Part shown: one piece after another, positions 60,411 to 64,000 of the stretch
Layout: every line of letters begins with the position of its first letter
Numbering within the stretch: the first letter of the stretch is position 1
Assembly (NCBI RefSeq): GCF_048553275.1
Contig: NZ_JBLZMW010000002.1
Coordinates: forward strand, 372,001-436,000
Reading direction: 5' to 3'
DNA length: 64,000 bases
Source of the DNA: Pacificoceanicola sp048553275
GTDB lineage: Bacteria; Pseudomonadota; Alphaproteobacteria; Rhodobacterales; Rhodobacteraceae
The notes under the pieces: generated by a model
What the model saw: only the letters and a program-made list of their open reading frames with translations
The model's database searches: none
Told to the model about the DNA's origin: nothing
Program-made: the position numbers and the translations under genes

Positions 60411-61490
60411 TCAGCCCCGGCGGCGGCGACCGCCGCGGCGGCCACTCGTTGCACCGTCGGCGCCCGGCTCGCCGGGGGCTTTGTTGAAGCGGATCCATGC
60501 GCCGCCCGAGTCGTCATTGTTGGTCAGGAAGTTAGCCGCGCGGATCGCTTCCATTTCCTTGCCCGGGCGGGGCAGGGTGCTGCCCATGCCGAACAGCTTC
60601 ACGAAGCTTTCGTCGTCCATGCCCTCGGGCAGGATGATGCCAGCAGCCTCCACGGCGGCGCGTTTTTCCGCGATGGCCTTGGGGCCGACGGGCAGGGCGA
60701 CGGGGTTCATGATCGCCGAAGTCATGCCAGCTCCCATGGCCATTGGCAGAAAGGCGTTGTTGATGCCGTGGCGGTTGGGCAGGCCAAAGGAGATGTTCGA
60801 CGCGCCGCAGGTGGTGTTCACGCCCAGCTCTTCGCGCAGGCGGCGCACGAGGGTGAAGACCTGCAGGCCCGCCGTTGCCATGGCGCCGATCGGCATGACC
60901 AGCGGGTCGACCACGATGTCATGCGCCGGAATGCCGAAATCGGCGGCGCGTTCGACGATCTTCTTGGCCACGGCGAAGCGTACTTCCGGGTCCTCGGAGA
61001 TGCCCGTGTCGTCGTTGGAGATCGCCACGACCGGGACGTTGTACTTCTTGACCAGCGGCAGGACGAGTTCGAGGCGCTCCTCCTCGCCGGTGACGGAGTT
61101 CAGCAGCGGGCGGCCCTTGGCGGCGGCAAGGCCGTTTTCCAGCGCGCCGGGCACGGAGCTGTCGATGCACAGCGGGCAATCGGTGACGGCCTGAACGCAT
61201 TCGACCAGCTGTTTCATCAGCGTCGGCTCAACGAAATTGTTGTCGGCATACCGAGGATCTTCGGCCATCTTGTTGGAAAAGACCGCACCGGAGTTGATGT
61301 CCAGAACGGTGGCTCCGGCGGCGACCTGCGCCAGCGCGTCGGCCTCTACGCGGGAAAAATCGCCGCGCTCCAGTTCCTCGTTCAGGATCTTGCGCCCGGT
61401 TGGGTTGATGCGCTCGCCAATGACGCAGAACGGCTGGTCAAAGCCGATGATGGCGGTTTTCGTGGCCGACTCGATTACGGTGCGGGTCAT
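60411..61490 (-). CDS. methyltetrahydrofolate:corrinoid methyltransferase-type protein
   Basis: A 359-residue pterin-binding TIM-barrel protein like the methyltetrahydrofolate domain of MetH and AcsE-type methyltransferases. The core is FCVIGERINPTGRKILNEEL, ATVLDINSGAV, CIDSSVPGALENGL, NSVTGEEER, DPLVMPIGA and GASNISFGLPNR. The last ten residues are Arg/Gly-rich (SGRRGGRRRRG), unusual for the family. Its ATG overlaps the HAD gene stop (ATGA). It is the last of four same-strand genes, so it probably moves methyl groups between tetrahydrofolate and a corrinoid carrier in demethylation of a methylated compound. Confidence 0.9.
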   Translation of the reverse strand: MTRTVIESATKTAIIGFDQPFCVIGERINPTGRKILNEELERGDFSRVEADALAQVAAGATVLDINSGAVFSNKMAEDPRYADNNFVEPTLMKQLVECVQAVTDCPLCIDSSVPGALENGLAAAKGRPLLNSVTGEEERLELVLPLVKKYNVPVVAISNDDTGISEDPEVRFAVAKKIVERAADFGIPAHDIVVDPLVMPIGAMATAGLQVFTLVRRLREELGVNTTCGASNISFGLPNRHGINNAFLPMAMGAGMTSAIMNPVALPVGPKAIAEKRAAVEAAGIILPEGMDDESFVKLFGMGSTLPRPGKEMEAIRAANFLTNNDDSGGAWIRFNKAPGEPGADGATSGRRGGRRRRG

Positions 61491-62146
61491 GCGTTTTCTC
61501 CTGCGAGGCGGGCCAGAATGGTTTCCAGTCCCGGGTCGTTGTAATCCTGAATGGTCTCATGCGCACCGGCGGCGCGCAGATGTGGGTCGTCACCGGCGGA
61601 GCGAATGCCGACTGTATAGGCACCGGAGGCGCGGGCGGCCTTGAGGCCGGATGGGCTGTCTTCGAACGCGACGCAGTGCTCTGGCTGGACGTGCAGCATC
61701 CGCATGGCGGCCAGATAAGGCTCTGGATCGGGTTTGCCGCGCGCGCATTCGTCTCCGATGATCAGAACCTCGAAAGCCTCGCGCAGCCCTATGGCCGCCA
61801 GCATGTGCTCGGCATTGATGCGCGGGGCGTTGGTCACCACGGCAAGGCCCCAGCCAGCGGCGCGGGCCGTCCGCAGCAGCTCCGGCGCTCCGGGCATCGG
61901 GGACTGGCCCCCGGTCAGACGCGCACGAAACCGGTCTTCCTTGAGATCCGAAAGCGCCTGCGCATCCTCGCCCGGAAACAACCGCGGAAAGCTGTCGAGA
62001 TTCAGCTGCCCATGGATGTGCTCCATATAGAAGGCTTCGTCGATGCTTTGGCCGCGTTCTTCGAACATTTCGGAGAACACGGCAAAATGCAGGGGGTCGG
62101 ACTGGATCAGCGTGCCGTCCAGATCAAAGAGCAATGCGTGTTTCAT
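61487..62146 (-). CDS. HAD-superfamily hydrolase (beta-phosphoglucomutase-like)
   Basis: A 219-residue HAD phosphatase. Motif I is LLFDLDGTLIQSD with the nucleophile Asp, motif II is VVTNAPRI, and motifs III-IV are GKPDPEPYL and AFEDSPSGLKAA. The cap between motifs I and II is helical (subfamily IA). It overlaps the methyltransferase gene by 4 bases and lies 13 bases after the MTHFR-like gene. Its substrate in this one-carbon operon is unknown. Confidence 0.92.
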   Translation of the reverse strand: MKHALLFDLDGTLIQSDPLHFAVFSEMFEERGQSIDEAFYMEHIHGQLNLDSFPRLFPGEDAQALSDLKEDRFRARLTGGQSPMPGAPELLRTARAAGWGLAVVTNAPRINAEHMLAAIGLREAFEVLIIGDECARGKPDPEPYLAAMRMLHVQPEHCVAFEDSPSGLKAARASGAYTVGIRSAGDDPHLRAAGAHETIQDYNDPGLETILARLAGENA

Positions 62147-62159
62147 GCTCGGCTTCTTA

Positions 62160-63092
62160 TCAGCCTGCTTTGGCGGCTGGAACCGCAGAAGCGCCGCCGT
62201 GATCAATTGCCCATTGTGCGTTGGTCTTGATGCCACCGAGCGGGAAGAAATGCGCGCTCTCGATATTGAAATCAGGGTTGGCGGCCTTGTGCGCGGCGAG
62301 CTTTGACAAAACCTCCGTCGGCTCATAGGGCAGCAGCAATTTGCTCACGTCCATGGCGCGTTTCTGCAGCACCTTGAGCGAGGGGCCGACGCCGCAGGCG
62401 ATGGCGAATTTGATCAGGGTCTGCAGCTTGGCCGGGCCCGCGATGCCGATGTGGATCGGCAACGTGATGCCTTCGGCCTTCAACCGATCGGCCCAGGCGA
62501 TGATCGGGTCGGCGTCGAAGGCGAATTGGGTGGCAAGGGCCATCCTGGCGTCGGTCCGCGACTGGAACGCCTGTTTCCAGCGCAGCGCCTCCATGACCAG
62601 TGCATCACCACCCTTCGTGTCGATGTCCCTGTTGCCTTCGGGATGGCCCGCGACGTGCAGCCGCTCAAAACCGGCCTCATCGAACAGACCGGTTTCCATC
62701 AACTGCATGGAGCTGTGGAAATCGCCATGCGGCTGGTTCACGCCACCGGCGAGCAGCAGCGCCTGCCGTACGTTCGCCTCGCCCTGGTAGCGGGCAATCC
62801 AGTCGCCGAGCGTGGCCTTGTCCTTGATGATGCGCGCCGGAAAATGCGGCATGACCGTGTAGCCCTCGCCGTTCAAGCGTTTGGCGGTGGCGACCATGTC
62901 CTCGATCGGGGTCCCCTCGATATGGGCGATGTAGACGCGGGTGCCGGCGGGAAGCAGCGCGCGGAAGTCCTCGACCTTCTCGGCGGTGCGGGGCATCACC
63001 TCGATGGAATAATTCTGCAGGAAAGCCTCGATTTCGCCGTTGCCGGTCGCGGGGCTGCGCTCTTCACGCTTGCGGAAATTCAACAGGGCCAT
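62160..63092 (-). CDS. methylenetetrahydrofolate reductase-like protein
   Basis: A 310-residue MTHFR-family flavoprotein (TIM barrel). SIEVMPRTAEKVEDFRALLP holds the family's E-x-x-P region, and VYIAHIEGTPIEDMV, LLLAGGVNQPHGDF, LHVAGHPEGNRDI, TQFAFDADPI and PIHIGIAGPA follow. It may run in the oxidative direction, turning methyl-THF made by the methyltransferase into methylene-THF. The start at 63092 follows GGGAGG. It is 32 bases after the virulence-factor family gene. Confidence 0.87.
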   Translation of the reverse strand: MALLNFRKREERSPATGNGEIEAFLQNYSIEVMPRTAEKVEDFRALLPAGTRVYIAHIEGTPIEDMVATAKRLNGEGYTVMPHFPARIIKDKATLGDWIARYQGEANVRQALLLAGGVNQPHGDFHSSMQLMETGLFDEAGFERLHVAGHPEGNRDIDTKGGDALVMEALRWKQAFQSRTDARMALATQFAFDADPIIAWADRLKAEGITLPIHIGIAGPAKLQTLIKFAIACGVGPSLKVLQKRAMDVSKLLLPYEPTEVLSKLAAHKAANPDFNIESAHFFPLGGIKTNAQWAIDHGGASAVPAAKAG

Positions 63093-63124
63093 GACTGCCT
63101 CCCTCAGGGTCATTGCACCGGGCC

Positions 63125-63421
63125 TCAGGCCCAGCCGTCGTTTGCGATGAGCGCCTTGATGCGCTCATGATCGTATTCTGCGTCCAGCCGGGCCGCCTCG
63201 GCGTTGGCGGCCTCCTGGCCGTCGCCCTCGACGGTGCCGGTGACCTCTTTGCGCCATTCGGCAAGATAGGCATCGGTGTCCGACGCGCCGACCTTCATTG
63301 CGGCGCGGTCAATCGCCTGCTCGAAGCGCTCGGGCAGGATGGCCTTGGCGCCGCGCCGGCCTTTGCCGACGATGACCTGCGCCGGGATGTCGCGCCAGAA
63401 AACGATAGTCAGATCTGCCAT
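63125..63421 (-). CDS. virulence factor-family small protein
   Basis: A 98-residue protein that starts MADLTIVFWRDIPAQVIVGKG and is predicted helical after residue 30 (ILPERFEQAIDRAAMKVGAS). This matches the Pfam family named Virulence factor, recurrent beside the MTHFR-like and methyl-THF methyltransferase genes of alphaproteobacteria. The name reflects an early assignment and no virulence role is implied. It is the first gene of the operon here. Confidence 0.8.
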   Translation of the reverse strand: MADLTIVFWRDIPAQVIVGKGRRGAKAILPERFEQAIDRAAMKVGASDTDAYLAEWRKEVTGTVEGDGQEAANAEAARLDAEYDHERIKALIANDGWA

Positions 63422-63623
63422 GGAGGTGATTCCAGTTCGTGTTGTGTTGTGTCTAACGGGTGCTGCGGGAGCGGCAGGGTCGGATTTCGACCTGTGCCGC
63501 GCATTTACCGACAGGCTAGGATGTCGCACAGTGGCGTCCAGACCGAAAGGTCCAGTGGCTTCATCGGATCTTGTTGTTTGTTCGGGACGATGGCGCGGAT
63601 CGCGAAAAGGAGGGAAGCCGTCG

Positions 63624-64000
63624 ATGGTCGTGCGGATCGAGGCGTATCAACTGGCCTATGTGCCATTGCCCAAGGCGGCCTGCTCTTCGGTGAAGAAGGC
63701 ACTCGCGCTGCTTGACCCAGTCGTCAGCCTGCCGCCCAGGGAAACACGGGACGTGCACACGTGGCACCGGCTTTATCCGACACGGCGATTTCGTGCCCGG
63801 CAGATGGCGCGGCTGGAGGGGTATTTCCGGTTTTGCGTTGTCCGCGATCCGCTGGCGCGGCTGTTGTCGGTCTGGACCAACCGTGTTCAGGAGTTTGGCG
63901 ATTTGCGCAATGCCTGGTCGTTGCAAAGCGGCCGGGTGGCGCTGCCGATGGAGCCCGATCCGGATTTCTTTTTTTCCCATCTGACGGCCTATGCGCAGGC
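63624..64000 (+). CDS. sulfotransferase family protein (partial, 3' end outside window)
   Basis: The first 125 residues of a carbohydrate-type (Sulfotransfer_2) sulfotransferase. The 5'-phosphosulfate-binding segment is YVPLPKAACSSVKKAL near residue 12, and the 3'-phosphate segment is FCVVRDPLARLLSVWTNRV near residue 74. AAAGGAGGG precedes the ATG. It diverges from the one-carbon operon. It is the second sulfotransferase in the window; the rest lies beyond the right edge. Confidence 0.85.
   Translation, partial: MVVRIEAYQLAYVPLPKAACSSVKKALALLDPVVSLPPRETRDVHTWHRLYPTRRFRARQMARLEGYFRFCVVRDPLARLLSVWTNRVQEFGDLRNAWSLQSGRVALPMEPDPDFFFSHLTAYAQ

Overview
The window comes from a high-GC alphaproteobacterium. 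Gene content points to a marine or salt-tolerant member of the Rhodobacterales (Roseobacter lineage): a Tat-exported TRAP transporter, a DUF442-sulfide:quinone-oxidoreductase fusion with SqrR/BigR-type operators, a Hint-domain protein, an RTX protease, a SufT/IscA pair and a DUF2852 gene. This placement is inference from gene families; there is no rRNA or other marker gene in the window. No tRNA, rRNA or CRISPR array was seen.

Layout. 1-2 kb: acetolactate synthase large subunit (cut by the left edge) behind a complete transcription attenuator with an Ile/Leu/Val leader peptide. 2-7 kb: a MEMO1-AMMECR1 fusion, a small exported protein, a NarL-type response regulator with a Cache-domain histidine kinase, and an unrecognised protein. 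7.2-11.8 kb: a TRAP transporter operon with an unusually large membrane subunit. 11.9-15.6 kb: a SulP transporter and the DUF442-SQR fusion, each behind its own ATTC-N8-GAAT operator. 15.8-24.2 kb: UspA, an AGCS symporter, Bpt aminoacyltransferase, RDD and DUF2852 membrane proteins, a YbaK protein, GlnE and a small companion gene. 24.2-31.7 kb: surface and polysaccharide-type genes (TPR-GT32 glycosyltransferase, TPR-sulfotransferase, Hint protein, DUF6916, GNAT and tail-collar proteins), then an AT-richer stretch without clear genes.

32.3-38.4 kb is a complete xylose-type locus: isomerase, single-domain ABC ATPase, permease, binding protein and a divergent ROK repressor, with a recognisable operator over the xylF promoter. 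38.4-41.6 kb pairs a CRTAC1 (FG-GAP/ASPIC) protein with a di-haem MauG/cytochrome c peroxidase-like protein. 42-46.6 kb has a lipoprotein, a 1018-aa subtilisin-RTX protease with three 318-bp modules, and a decayed IS5-family transposase.

46.6-48.9 kb holds Fe-S genes (IscA/SufA type and sufT). Between them sits a two-gene SatD-DUF3307 module with its own promoter wrapped in two near-identical palindromes; SatD looks like a degenerate class III nucleotide cyclase with a C-terminal helix-turn-helix. This is the best candidate here for an undescribed system. 49-57 kb: a trypsin-beta-helix fusion protein, purS and purQ separated by two unrelated genes, and a DctB/DctD pair whose regulator has lost the sigma-54-contacting GAFTGA loop. 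57-64 kb: a GAPDH, DoxX and DUF808 membrane proteins, an Excalibur-type exported protein, a folate one-carbon operon (virulence-factor family protein, MTHFR-like, HAD, methyl-THF methyltransferase) and the start of a sulfotransferase.
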